Assembly (NCBI GenBank): GCA_963555705.1
Contig: OY743186.1
Location: forward strand, 38,179,241-38,243,240
Direction: 5' to 3'
Source of the DNA: Ligustrum vulgare
Lineage: Eukaryota; Streptophyta; Magnoliopsida; Lamiales; Oleaceae
DNA: 64,000 nt
The notes below the pieces were generated by a model. It had not been told where the DNA came from. It ran no database searches and worked only from the letters and a program-made list of their open reading frames with translations. This document shows positions 48,407 to 60,315 of this stretch, one piece after another. The position numbers were made by a program, and so were the translations under genes. Numbering within the stretch: position 1 is the first letter of the stretch; every line of letters begins with the position of its first letter.

Positions 48407-49939
48407 GAGTCCAATTTTGTTCACCCCTAAAATGGGGGTGAACATAACCCTGTCCAATAAGACAAATGAGGAGGAACCCACATTATTCGAACCAAACATT
48501 CATTTCTTCTTCCTTTTTTTTTTTTTCTTTTTTCCTTGAATATTTTTTTAAAAATTTTGTGTCAGTTTTTTTTTTTCAAACTTTTTTAAAAAAAATATTT
48601 GAAGCGGTAAGGCTCTGTTCGGCGGCTACTATAATCAGTTTAAATTGATTTGACTTTTTTAGGTAAAATGCGTGGTTAAAAATTGGAGATGAAAAATATG
48701 TGTGGTTAAAAAATAATTTGAACGATTTTACATTATAGTAAAAAATATTAAGTCTCTGCTCGACTCCTTCATTATAAAAGGGTATTTAAACTGCAAATTT
48801 TTTCAAATCACTTTTTAACGGCATATTTTTCCTCTCCAATTTTAACCACATATTTTACATAAAAATCCAAATAATCAACTTAAATCGATTATTGTAGTCG
48901 CCGAAAAGAGCCAAAAAAACTTTTTTTTTAAAAAAAAGTACCGAAAATTAAAAAAAAAAATACACCATAATTTTTGAAAAAATATTCCTAAAAATAAAAA
49001 TGAAAAAAATATTCCCAAATTTTTTGGCTCTTTTCGACTGCTACTATAATCAGTTTAAAGTGATTATTTAGAATATTTAGGTAAAATATGTGTCGTTAAA
49101 AAATGATTTGAAAAAATTTGCAGTTTAATACCCATTTATAATGAAGAAGTCGAGCAGAGACTTAATTTTTTTTACTATAATGTAAAATCTTTCAAACTAT
49201 TTTTTACATTATAGTAAAAAAAATTAAGTCTCTGCTCGACTCCTTCATTATAAAAGGGTATTTAAACTGCAAATTTTTTCAAATCACTTTTTAACGGCAT
49301 ATTTTTCCTCTCCAATTTTAACCACATATTTTACATAAAAATCCAAATAATCAACTTAAATCGATTATTGTAGTCGCCGAAAAGAGCCAAAAAAACTTTT
49401 TTTAAAAAAAAAAGTACCGAAAATTAAAAAAAAAAATACACCATAATTTTTGAAAAAATATTCCTAAAAATAAAAATGAAAAAAATATTCCCAAATTTTT
49501 TGGCTCTTTTCGACTGCTACTATAATCAGTTTAAAGTGATTATTTAGAATATTTAGGTAAAATATGTGTCGTTAAAAAATGATTTGAAAAAATTTGCAGT
49601 TTAATACCCATTTATAATGAAGAAGTCGAGCAGAGACTTAATTTTTTTTACTATAATGTAAAATCTTTCAAACTATTTTTTAACCATACATATTTTTTCT
49701 CTCCAATTTTAAACTGATTATAGTAGCCGCCGAACAGAGCCTTACCGCTTCAAATATTTTTTTTAAAAAAAGTTCGAAAAAAAAAATTGACGCAAAATCT
49801 GTAAACAAAATATTCAAGGAATAAAGAATAAAAAAAGGAAGAAGAATGAACGTTTGGTTTGAATAATGTGGGTCCCTCCTCGTTTGTCTTATTGGAGGGT
49901 TATGTTAACCCCATTTTAGGGGTGAACAAAATTGGACTT
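48407..49939. mobile_element. 1.5-kb foldback element with 9-bp duplication
   Basis: GTTGTATCT at 48398-48406 and 49940-49948 is an exact 9-bp direct repeat. Ends GAGTCCAATTTTGTTCACCC and GGGTGAACAAAATTGGACTT are inverted. The whole element folds on itself: outer arms of roughly 320 and 260 bp, a second inverted pair GGCTCTGTTCGGCGGC / GCCGCCGAACAGAGCC, and a centre made of two near-identical 476-bp tandem copies (48730-49205, 49206-49681), each itself a hairpin. The 9-bp duplication and GAG start fit a Mutator-like foldback. No transposase is present. Confidence 0.8.
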
Positions 49940-49948
49940 GTTGTATCT

Positions 49949-50742
49949 CACCGCCAAAATACGAAGATGTGACTACTCGCTCTAGTTTAACGACACGTGG
50001 ATGTTGATGACAATTGATTTCCCATAATTGATGAGCAAATATACTGTTTTCTTGTGATGGAATTACGGATGGTAATAGATTGTGTGCTCAATATAAATTT
50101 TTAACCTCCATACCTGATTATATGCCCACTTCATTGAAATTGATTAGAGTTAGGTATGATTCCATATATCCATTAAAAACCAATTTCTTTTTTTTTTTCT
50201 TTTTTTGTAAATTTTTTTAATTAAAAAAATTGAAAATAAATATGACTAACTAACGAAAAGTAATTAATATATTTAAAGATGTCAAGATAACTAGTTAGTT
50301 GAAAGAAGTGAAGCTCGTGAATGAAATTAGTGAAAAACTTGGAAAAGAGAAAACGCAAAAACTTTTGAAGATAGAGCACGGCTATGTTTGGATGAAAAAT
50401 ATAAATAAGTTCTTGAATTGCAACTTGTGTTTGTGCCTTTTGAAGGCTGATTTTTTTGTTAATGCAACAAACAGATATGCGAATTGGGTATGAGTTTTTT
50501 TTTAAAAAACCCACATCTGACTCATACTCAAGGCCATGTCAAATTATTAAATTCACCTCATACCCGACCAGCAAATACATTTAGTCAGGTAATCCCCACC
50601 CGTTTGTGTCGAGTCTTCAACGATTATGGAGTCCATGGATATTTATTGTCATCCCTAGGTGAGATTCGAATGTAAAGTATGACTTCAAATTTAATGACAA
50701 GTAAATATTACAAGATAATATTGAGCTACAAATAATGTCTAA
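49949..50742. other. Gene-free stretch
   Basis: AT-rich DNA; frames at 50299-50493 and 50484-50675 do not resemble known proteins. Nothing else seen. Confidence 0.4.
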
Positions 50743-50949
50743 GCCTCTATTTAGTAAACCGTTTATAAAAGGTTGTTTATAAATGGCGACGTAATAACAT
50801 TTCATTTATCTTTTTTTTTTAACAGTAAAAAATTGTTGGCAAAATTTTTTGACCAATCGAAATTGATGACTTTTCAAAAAATTGTCCAATAAAATGTTGT
50901 CATGTGATCGTTTATGAACAAAGTTTATAAAAAAATTATCAAACAGACA
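50743..50949. mobile_element. Tourist-like MITE
   Basis: Ends GCCTCTATTTAGTAAACC and TTATCAAACAGACA, with TAA at 50740-50742 and 50950-50952. The interior differs from the common core. Confidence 0.6.
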
Positions 50950-51050
50950 TAAATAATGATTAGTTAGATAAGGACTGAATTACAATCACACAATGCTCAA
51001 TAGATCTCAGAAGAACTACATGCTCATACAGCAACATCAAGTACATTTGG

Positions 51051-51187
51051 CCCATGTTCGGTGGCTCCCTCAAAGTTTATAAATAGAATATTGTTATTTT
51101 AGAGGAAAAATATGTGTGTTTAAAAAGTGATATTGAAATTTGTGTTTGTTTAAAATGATTTATAAACTTTTATACAAACAGACACTA
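51051..51187. mobile_element. Common-family MITE, poor ends
   Basis: CATGTTCGGTGGCTCCC to ATACAAACAGACAC with core AATATGTGTGTTTAAAAAGT. No clear duplication. Confidence 0.45.
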
Positions 51188-51424
51188 TGCATATTGTCTA
51201 CGTGCAAATAATATAATGGATTGTGATATTTGTACATTTTTTTTTGTATAATTTTACTTACAACTTACGATGTGGAAAATTGTAGTTTATTGATTTTAAA
51301 GATGATGTGATGTGTAAATTAAGAGGATGCTGCTACATAAGTGTTGTAACTAAAAGTTGAAAAAAAAAAAAAAAAAAAAAACAAACAAACTTGTTCATGT
51401 TTCATTGTCCTTATATAATACTTA

Positions 51425-51600
51425 GACCCAGTTTGACACCTTTCATTTGGGAAACAGAATTTTGAATCGTAATTTTTAAGAAAATGTGTGGTTAAGAAGT
51501 AAGAAAAAATTGATTTACATGCAGAACATTTTATTATGTGACTGTGTGATTTGAGTACGGTAGAAAAATGAGCTCCAAATAATAAATGTCAAATTGGGGC
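51425..51600. mobile_element. Tourist-like MITE, 176 bp
   Basis: Ends GACCCAGTTTGACA and TGTCAAATTGGGGC, with TTA at 51422-51424 and 51601-51603. Confidence 0.7.
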
Positions 51601-51603
51601 TTA

Positions 51604-52310
51604 ATGTGTCACCAACATTGCAAAAGTAAGTCTTGCAATGGACAAATGGTAATTTAAGGAGAAAAACTAATTTCGTTCAACTGGAACAGAAAAATCATAT
51701 TAATATACTCAATTATTAAGCAAGAAATCTTGATACATATTGAAAACCTTGAAACCCCATGAGAGCAGAAAATCTTGAATACCCATAAAAATAAGAGACT
51801 AACTAATGTGAGACATGAACATAAAAAGCCTTAGGGGTTGGGAGGGATCATGAACTCACCACCCTACTCACGATAGTTACTACAATGCATACCATCTTGA
51901 TCAGTCGTGCGATCCAGAACGTTATCACCGCTCTCCACTCAAATTGGCTATTATCGTGACCATCTTCTTTTCCATTATCATTCTTCTTTTTAAGTATGGA
52001 AATAGGTAGTGGAGATTATGTGTAGCAAAATCAGAGAAATTTAGGTATATTTTGGAGAATTTTGACGATGGTAAAGGGATGGAGAACATACATAGTGATA
52101 CGAGGATATAACAATTTTGTGTTTATGTTTTTAAACCTTCCTAGGTTCGGTGATAATATTTAGTACTAGTAGGGTTAAAATATCGATCTAGCAACCTATG
52201 AATCCATACTAGTGCTCGACTAAACATTTCGCAACCTGCAAATCCACCAACTAGCACACATGAAGTAATCATTTGAAACCGGGGAGGATAAACATTTTAA
52301 TAATCTGAAA
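51604..52310. other. Gene-free stretch
   Basis: No gene or clear element recognised. A CACCACCCTACTCACGA stretch near 51860 is less AT-rich but gives no convincing protein. Confidence 0.4.
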
Positions 52311-52325
52311 CAATTCATCATTATC

Positions 52326-52557
52326 GGTTGAACTCCAACCTTAAGAGCCCCTAAAGTCACTATCCTAGAGATTTGTAGATGAAGTAAATTGCGAGATGTG
52401 CCTCAAAGAAACAAGATTGAGAACTTGCTGCTAACTGCGCTTGCAAGGAGTTTCATCCATACCAAATATAGGATTTGAACTCCCACCCTACAGCTGTCAG
52501 TTCAGTCGAGATTTCTCATTCTCATATTTCAACCAACTGAGTTATGCCTTAGGGGCA
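52326..52557 (-). mobile_element. tRNA-derived SINE with 15-bp duplication
   Basis: On the minus strand it starts TGCCCCTAAGGCATAACTCA. An A-box-like TAACTCAGTTGG and a B-box-like GAGTTCAAATCC lie about 50 bases apart, as in RNA polymerase III promoters. It is flanked by a perfect 15-bp direct repeat CAATTCATCATTATC (52311-52325 and 52558-52572). The 232-bp element ends without a poly-A tail (...GGTTGGAGTTCAACC). Confidence 0.75.
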
Positions 52558-52572
52558 CAATTCATCATTATC

Positions 52573-53551
52573 TAACTCGTTATCAGGATGAGGATCTTCT
52601 TAAGCAGCAAAACATATTTGTAAAAAGCGTGATGACGAACTATTAAAGTTTTAATATTAAGTAAAACCTGATGAAAAGTAACAGCTTTGAACTCTATCGT
52701 GAATGTTTGATAATTTTTGCACATGTAATGAAATGTAGTGTTAGTGACTGACCCTTCATAAATCGACGTAGACGGATTGTGTGTGTTGATTTTTTATCCT
52801 TGGTTAAGATACTTGGCTTGCATTCACTTAGAATTGGAGAGACTCATTATTATACAAGAAGAACTCTATTTGTTGTAGGATCATCAATGATATGCCTAGA
52901 CCATGCCTCTTAACTATGTATGATACTTGTTGCTTAATCATCTACGATTGCCCGATTCCCTCTATTGCCTTTCCCTTACATTAACCCAATGTCTTTTATA
53001 CAATATAGCTTGCATACTTGTCTTATCTCGACATTGGCTAGATTGTCTTCGTGGCATCCAAGTCAAATTTAACACTAGTTCAACTGAAGACCAATGCTAT
53101 GTATTTGATGTCAAGTCCAACCAAAGTGCCTTCGCGAGAACTTGAAAATATCCCTATACATGAAAAATGTAAGAAACACTACTCAAGTAAAAGAAATATT
53201 TCAATCAATTCGTAGATGGGATCCCATTCTTCACATAATACACCAAAAAACGTGCAATTATTGTCGTTATTTGGGGGGTTAATTGCAAAGTTAGTCCACA
53301 ATCTTTCAAAAAAGTTCCAAATACATCAAAACCTTTGATTTTTTGCACCATCCATCCCCAACGTATCGTTTATTAGTCACATTTTGACAAAACTAAATGG
53401 GAAAATCACTTAAAAAATCCAAAAAAAGAAGAAGGATTATTTATAGATTTAGTCCCCGGCCTCTAATTCTTAACGCCATAAGTCTCTCACATTCGTTTAT
53501 TAGCATATTACATCTATTATAATAGAATTCGTCAATTCTAACTGGCAAGTG
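52573..53551. other. Gene-free stretch
   Basis: A plus-strand frame at 52927-53145 is not recognisable. No transposon ends found. Confidence 0.4.
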
Positions 53552-53556
53552 ACTCA

Positions 53557-54902
53557 TGTTCGCTCCGCAAGTAATAAAGTGGACGTGAATCCAAGTATTG
53601 ATCCCATAGAGATTGTTTTAAATTATATTTTAGACTACTACCTTAACCGGAACAAGAAATTCGATTGAGTTTGAAAATTTTGTTTTTGAAAATTAAAATA
53701 AAGATTAAACTAAAAAATTGACAAATTTGATTTTAAACGAATAAAAATAAATGCGTTAGAATTATGAATCCATTTTAACTCTATCATCCATATCTTAACC
53801 AAATTATTTAAATACAATTCACGGGTTTTGAAAATCCATATTCCTAATGTTATTAAAACTCCCTTTCGGACAAGCAATAACGCCTATTCCTACACACGAT
53901 CCAACTATATTTCTATATTAAATACGAATGTGCAAGAAAGCATTAAAGGAACTATGAATATTATAGCAGATAACACAAAGTATAGGGGTATATTTCTATC
54001 CCCTATCAGACTTTGTGGCAATTAAATAGCTTCTAATGAAATCCTACTCTTTCGAACATAGAAAATCATAAAGACAATTACATAATAATAAAGACACTTA
54101 TTTAATTGCATCAAACTCATAAACTGCATAAATTAAATAATTGATTAAAACATGTAATCAAATAGTTAAAACTTCATCACAATCCTAAAACAAGATTTCT
54201 AGCCTAAAAACATGATAAAAGATAAATTACAACTATGATAATTGGAGTTCATCACCCTTTTCACCATGTTGTAGAAGAATATTCAATCATGCACCAGTTG
54301 GTCCCTTGAAAGTTCGACAGCCCTTCGGGATCACATTTGACAAGTTTTGAACCCATAAACTCGTGCCTTATGCCCTGTATTTATAGATTTCCACGAAGTC
54401 TAGGTTAATTGAGGAGAAAAACTGCTGAATTCCACACAAAAAGCCCAGTTGCGGCCCAGTCGGATAACCGTGCGACCGCACGGTTCAAAAGTGCGCGATC
54501 GCACGACGCTGCAGGTCTGTTTCAGTCATGGATTTTCCTGACCGTGCGACCGCACGGTTCAATCCTGAATTTTAATTTCTATCTTTTAAATGTTATAAGT
54601 TGGTCCCTGACTTTTAATTGCAAAGCAAGTCCTCCAACTTTTGATTGTTGCAATTTAGCCCCTGAACTTCTGATTTCTTCTTCAAATTGGCCATTTGATT
54701 GACTGCATCAATTCTTTATTTGCTTACTTTGACATTTTTTACGTCCAATTGCTCGATTTTTGCTTCAATTCCATTGTTTTCACGACTTTTGGTTACTCCT
54801 AAAATATAAACAAATGACATAGAATAAATATCAAATATTCTTGAATAAACAATTAAAATTCTACTTTTATGATAGAAATAAGTGTATAAAATACACTTAT
54901 CA
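53557..54902 (-). repeat. 3' LTR of the gypsy element
   Basis: 1346 bp. Colinear with the right LTR with scattered substitutions and small indels (for example the right copy has about 20 extra bases near 60842). Contains the palindromes at 54466-54485 and 54541-54559 and ends ATACACTTATCA. Confidence 0.9.
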
Positions 54903-57780
54903 ACACCCCCAAACTAGAACTATTGTTCGTCCTCGAACAAAATAAAACTAAACTATAAATGTAAAAAAGCAAATTAAAAAAATATGTTTTTGCTTTTGTC
55001 AACTTATTTACCATGCGCTTCAACAATCCAAATTGACAATTTACTTTAGAAAAAGAAATATGAACAATATAAAATATTTTCATTCATCCGATGCTCAACT
55101 TCATTGTGTGTGTATGTGTGAATAGCCAAAACCAACTGCAAACTTATGCAAAAATAAACTTGACAATGTGTGACTTTTTATACAAGAGTAAGCCCGAATC
55201 CCATGTGGTCCACAATGATTTTCTTTTGATTTTCCTTACCCTCTCATAGATGATCACAACCTTACTGTTTTTCTCTCATATCCCGAGGTCTTTCCTATTG
55301 ATGTTGTTTCTAAACATATATAAATTGCATTTTTTCACACAAGGCAGTTAGTACTAGACAAGTATGCACGATAGACCAAGAATAATTAACAAAGTGTTAG
55401 TAATTTCAATCAAAAAAGCTTATACCGTTTTATTCCATTTTTCTTTCATATGGACGACTTTTTCTTTTAATGTTCTTATCTTTTACCATCTTTGTGCAAT
55501 ACTTTTCATACTTGCTTTCAATATGACACCTGTAGCGAGCTTTAGGTCGCTAGCTCCCAACTCAGTTGAGTTTAGGGTACCAGATTCAGAGAACCCCTCA
55601 GACTTAATTACCCGAGTCATAAATGCTTAAACAGAAAAGTTAAAGATGTTTTAACGTCTTCTGTGTAAGTCCACTCTTCGTACTTGCTTTCTAGTTGACC
55701 CCTGTAGCGAGCTATAGGTCGAAAGCTCCCAACTCAGTTGAGTTTAGAGTACCAGGTTCAGAGAACCCCTCAGACTTAATTACTCGAGTCAAAAAGGCAA
55801 TTGAAGAGCAGAATAAGACCTTCATCATTTTTCTGTTTTTATGCTGGTTATTATGGTTTATACCTATTGATCAAAATCCCTTACACTAAAGATCTAAAAT
55901 TAAAAACTTCATATTTTAAATCCATCAATGCATACTCATACTAACCTTCCCACCCCCAAACTGTTTCTTGAGCAGTTTGGTTCTACATTTCAGGTCGGGA
56001 TCTAGTTTTCTTAAGGTTTGAGATTTTTCAATCAGTTCTATGTTCAAAGTGCACAAGTTTACCCCACAAGTATCAAGCATCTCCCTACACAAGTTTTTAT
56101 TCGAAAGTGGCTATGTGCTCAAATTTGATGAAAGTCTTACATGGATGAACGTTAAGAAAAATTTTAGTTCACATGTTGTCCAGTTTTTTAACTAACGCAC
56201 AAAAGTCAATTCAAATCATGTCATAAGCAATAAATAAATCAACAAAAATTTCAAATTTTTCACTTTTTATGATTTTTTCACATTTTTCAATTTTTTTGAA
56301 TTTTCTACCCAAAATCGAATGAATGCTTAAACAAAAGTACATGAATGAGATTCACACCCCCAAACTAGAATCATACATTGTCCTCAATGTATTCAAAGCA
56401 GATAAATAAAATAAATATAAAAATAACAAAGAGGGTGAACGTACTTCCCGAGTTTGGAGAGTTGGTATTCCCATTTTTGAAGCTTTGACTTGAATGTTTT
56501 GTTGGATGAAATGACCCCTTATTTCCTTTTCCATGTTTGGCGTGAATTGTCTCATGATGATATGTTTCTTGCAATAAACATTAATGATCATTAGAAGCAT
56601 AATTATCTCACAGGAACTAAAGAAAATCAACACAACACACCCAAATTAGGACTTAGAAAATTTTTGAAATTTTTGAAAAGTAGTCGACCACTGATTTTCA
56701 ACCCTTGACATCGCCTTGAAAATGTGAAAATTCCCAGAGACATGTCCCGGGCATATGAAAATACATAACTTGGTCTATAGCATATCAAAAATTCATATGG
56801 TCATGAAAATGTGTGACGAAGTAGGTGCAGTGAGGCTAAAATTGGTGCAGTGGTGTTGTGATGCCTTGCAATGAGGTGCATTGAAGTGCAAAGATGTTCA
56901 TGTTGAGTTCTATGCCTTCAATTTGTGTAAACAATGAATGGACGATGCATAAATGATGTATAACATGTAGTGAGGGTGATCATTCAAAAAGAATTGCCAA
57001 AACTCAACAAATACCACATTGGAACATTTAATCAAACACCTTGGATGCATATTAAGAGATCAAGAAATTCATAGAATTGGAGACTTGAATTAAGCCAAAA
57101 ATTTTCACCTAATAAACACAATTCAATACTCCAAGTTCTAGTCTAAGCCTATCACTATCAATCCACAATATTCAATTTCCACAAAAATTTGAAGAACACA
57201 AGAATTGTGCATAATCTTGGAAATTGGTAAAAATCTCTTACCTTTGGATGATTTTGATGCAATGCAAGGTATGATTTTGAGTTATAATGATGTGCAAACT
57301 TAGGGGAACGGTTGGGGATTCAATGTTTGGGGATTTGGGGGAGGAAAAACGGGGTTGAAGTAGTTAAAATGAAAGTTTTGGCAATATATATCAAACTGTC
57401 GATTCTGTCCAGAATCTAACCGTGCGATCGCACGGTGTTAGATGCAGTGACTTGAAATTTTTTTCAAAATTTGAGTTTTGGACCCCGTTTTCGACCCCTA
57501 AATGCCTGCTAATGCTTGCAACTAACCTCCACACTATATGCTCATGTCCTAAGCTAGGTGATCAAGTGGAAGATTGTGATAAAAACAACAAGACAAATAA
57601 AAGAAACAACTAAAATCCTAAAATACTATCACATGCAAAATCGAATATTAGAATTACTTAAAACACATAAAAAATCAATGTATGTATTATAAACATGCGA
57701 GTGCTCCTTGAATGCAATGTAAAGTAACTAAACAATAAAATAACTCAAAAGCAAATAAATAAACTTATAAAGAAAAGGGT
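54903..57780 (-). other. Noncoding 3' internal region of the gypsy element
   Basis: Holds a purine tract next to the 3' LTR (minus strand TTCTAGTTTGGGGGTG), two more copies of that tract at about 55950 and 56356, a 170-bp direct repeat, and a CCGTGCGATCGCACGG palindrome at 57420-57435. Plus-strand frames at 55364-55630 and 55695-55889 are repeat-derived and not convincing genes. Confidence 0.6.
55523..55793. repeat. Direct repeat pair with about 171-bp period
   Basis: 55523-55619 and 55694-55790 share ACCCCTGTAGCGAGCT-like starts, AGCTCCCAACTCAGTTGAGT, and AGAGAACCCCTCAGACTTAA. About 97 bp each, roughly 90% alike by eye. Confidence 0.85.
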
Positions 57781-57848
57781 TTGAAAAATTGGATTGCCTC
57801 CCAACAAGCGCTTCATTTAAAGTCTAAAGCTAGACTTTTGGAAATTTC

Positions 57849-59096
57849 TCAAGGCGGCTTTAGATTGGATGGTGTAGCCTCATCATCTGTCCTTACTTTG
57901 TATTCATACCTCTCCCAGTACGCCAATTCCAACTCGACCTCTATCCTGGAGCAATTTTCTAATTCTGGTTCATGGACATCAAATTGCATCATTGTGAAAG
58001 TCACCTCTTGATTTTCAGCCCGCAGCACTACATCTCCTTTTTCTGCATCAATTAATGCTCGTGCAATGGCTAGGAATGGCCGACCAAGTATCAAAGGAAA
58101 ATTTTCATCTTCCTCCATATCTAAGATGATAAAGTCCACTGAGAATATGAATTTGTGAACTTTCACCAATACATCCTCCACAACTCCATATGGGTGACAG
58201 ATTGATCGATCAGCCAGTTGCAGTCTGATATTGCTTTCCTTTAGTTCACCCAGTCCCAATTTCTTGTATAAAGACAGGAGCATCGGATTTATACTTGCAC
58301 CTAGGTCACATAAGACCTTGTTGAATTTTAAATCACCTATAATGCAAGGTATTGAAAAGCTCCCTGGGTCTTTAAGCTTAGGTGGCAGCTTGTTTTGTAG
58401 GATTGCGCTGCATTCTTCATTCAAAGTGACCTCCTCAAGTTCTTTAAGCTTTTTCTTGCTAGACATCATCTTTTTTAGCAGCTTGGCGTAACTTGGAGTC
58501 TGTGTGATGACTTCCAAGAAAGAAATATTTATGTACAGTTTTCTAAGCATATTCACAAACTTGTTAAACTGCTTATCCTCTCTTGTTTTCTTCAGCCTTT
58601 GTGGAAATGGAATAGGAGATTCATGAGGCTTAATTGTTGATTTCACCTCATGGCCATCTTCCTTTTTAGCCATTTTCTCACCACTTTCCACAAGCTTTTT
58701 AGGAACTTCGGCTGGCTCTTTGACTTGAATCTCAGGAAGTTGCACACCACTACGCGTAGTGATTACATTTACCTCATTTTGTACTACACTTATGGCCATG
58801 AGCTGTTCCTTTGGGTTTACCTCAGTGTTTGCAGGTAATGTACCCGGGGCTCTTGTTGTGATCAACTATGGTATCTGCCCCACTTAATGTTCCAGGTTTT
58901 TGATTGATGCCTATTGATTTTGGAATGTGGTTTCAGTTTTTCTCATGATCTGATCTGTTTTAGACATGAACAACTCTGTCTTTTCCACAAACTTTCCAAT
59001 CATCTCTTCTAATGCAGGCTTTCTCTCTTCTGTATTGAATTGGGGCGCAATGTGTCCATTTGAATGATCTTTCCAAGAAAAATTAGGATGATTACG
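57849..59096 (-). pseudogene. Gypsy aspartic protease region, decayed
   Basis: The longest open part is 57849-58865. It shows the retropepsin active-site stretch LCDLGASINPM, the LQLADRSI flap region, and FPLILGRPFLAIARALID. Upstream, 58866-59096 continues the same frame through several stop codons, including two close together just before 58865. The frame ends at 57849, where the RT should follow; the next bases contain GCGCTTGTTGGGAGGCAA, a string I associate with the far end of pol in such elements. So the middle of pol appears deleted. Confidence 0.8.
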
Positions 59097-60145
59097 CTAA
59101 CCTGGGTTATAGGTATTCGAGTATGGGTTATTATAGCGTTGACCCCCTTGTACATAGTCAACTTGCTCCACTGGACAAGCCAGAATAGGGCAATCTGTAG
59201 TGGCATGATTTGCACCACACTCATCACAAGTCACTTTAGCACTTTTAGATGAATGACTTACCAGTGCTATCCCCTCCACTTTAGCAGCCAAGGAGTCAAT
59301 CTTTGCTGATATGGCATTGTACGCATCCACTTCATAGACTCCCGGTGTCTTCTTCGGAACCACCCTGTCTGATCCCCACATGGCATTTGTATTTACTATC
59401 CTTTCAAAGAGCTCCAATGCCTGTCCAATGGTCTTTGTTCCCAAAGCACCATTTGATGAGGAGTCAACCACGTTTTTAAAATGTGGAAGTAATCCTTCAT
59501 AGAAAAACTTCACTTGGTCACCTCTAGCGATCCCATGGTTTGGACACTTCATCAGCATGCCCTTAAATATGTTCCAAATATCATCAAAAGATTCAGCATC
59601 ATTCTGTTGGAACACAATGATATCATGTCTCAATTTGGCAACATTCGCTGGAGGCATGAATTTAGTTCAGGTGGTTATACTCGCAGCGGGGCGAGAATCT
59701 AACTAGTCACGGCTCTATCTTTTAGAGTGTAAGGGAATAACATGAGTCTGATAGCATCATCAGACACGCCCTGATATTGAAAGTGTTGGCACATGTCTAA
59801 AAATTTAGAAACATGTGTGTGTGAGTTTTCATCAGGTCTCCCATGGAATTGTTGTCCGTTTTGGAACATACTGATGACATTGATTTTTAGTTGGAAGTTT
59901 GTCTGCCCAAATGGTGGATAGACTATACTTGATTGACTTTGAACCACTTGAGGTGTCATGAAGTCACCCATCAACATGTCATCTTCATTTATTGGATCAG
60001 CAGGGGGTAGAAGATTATTGTTGTTTGCCATTTGATTTTTTGATTTATCTAGTTCTCTAACATCTCTTAATCTACGATGTAACGTACGTTCTATTTTCGG
60101 ATCAGCTTCAAAAAGATCCCTGTTTTTCGAACGTAGCATATACAA
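59097..60145 (-). pseudogene. Gypsy gag, decayed
   Basis: Two open parts: 59699-60145 (FQLKINVISMFQNGQQFHGR, DENSHTHVSKFLDMCQHFQY) and 59097-59657 (MPPANVAKLRHDIIVFQQND, then SSNGALGTKTIGQALELFER). Between them are a stop at 59699-59701, a frameshift and a small deletion. A CCHC-type knuckle CDECGANHATTDC lies near the end. A stop at 59097-59099 sits where a Trp codon is expected. Gag packages the element's RNA; this one cannot make a full product. Confidence 0.85.
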
Positions 60146-60288
60146 CTACAAGAAATTTGAGAAACTTGTGACTAAACTAAAATTAAAAAGTAAAAATCCT
60201 AAGATAAAAATAAAATAAATAAATAAAATAAAATAAAACAAGTAAAAGTCCGAATTAATGAAATTAATCTAAAAATAAATTTAAAGAA

Positions 60289-60310
60289 CAATCCCCGAAA
60301 ACGGCGCAAA
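60289..60310 (-). other. Primer-binding-site-like sequence
   Basis: Minus strand TTGCGCCGTTTTCGGGGATT, five bases inside the 5' LTR. It resembles the TGGCGCCGTTGCCGGGGA site used by many plant gypsy elements (tRNA-Asp), with several changes. Confidence 0.55.
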
Positions 60311-60315
60311 AAACT

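Noticed and set aside
52370..52560. tRNA gene on the minus strand
   Set aside because: A and B boxes are tRNA-like, but the acceptor and anticodon arms do not pair and there is a long unrelated 3' part with flanking duplications, so a SINE fits better.
52926..53145. Possible retrotransposon coding fragment
   Set aside because: The frame has no recognisable motif and no LTR or primer site is near.
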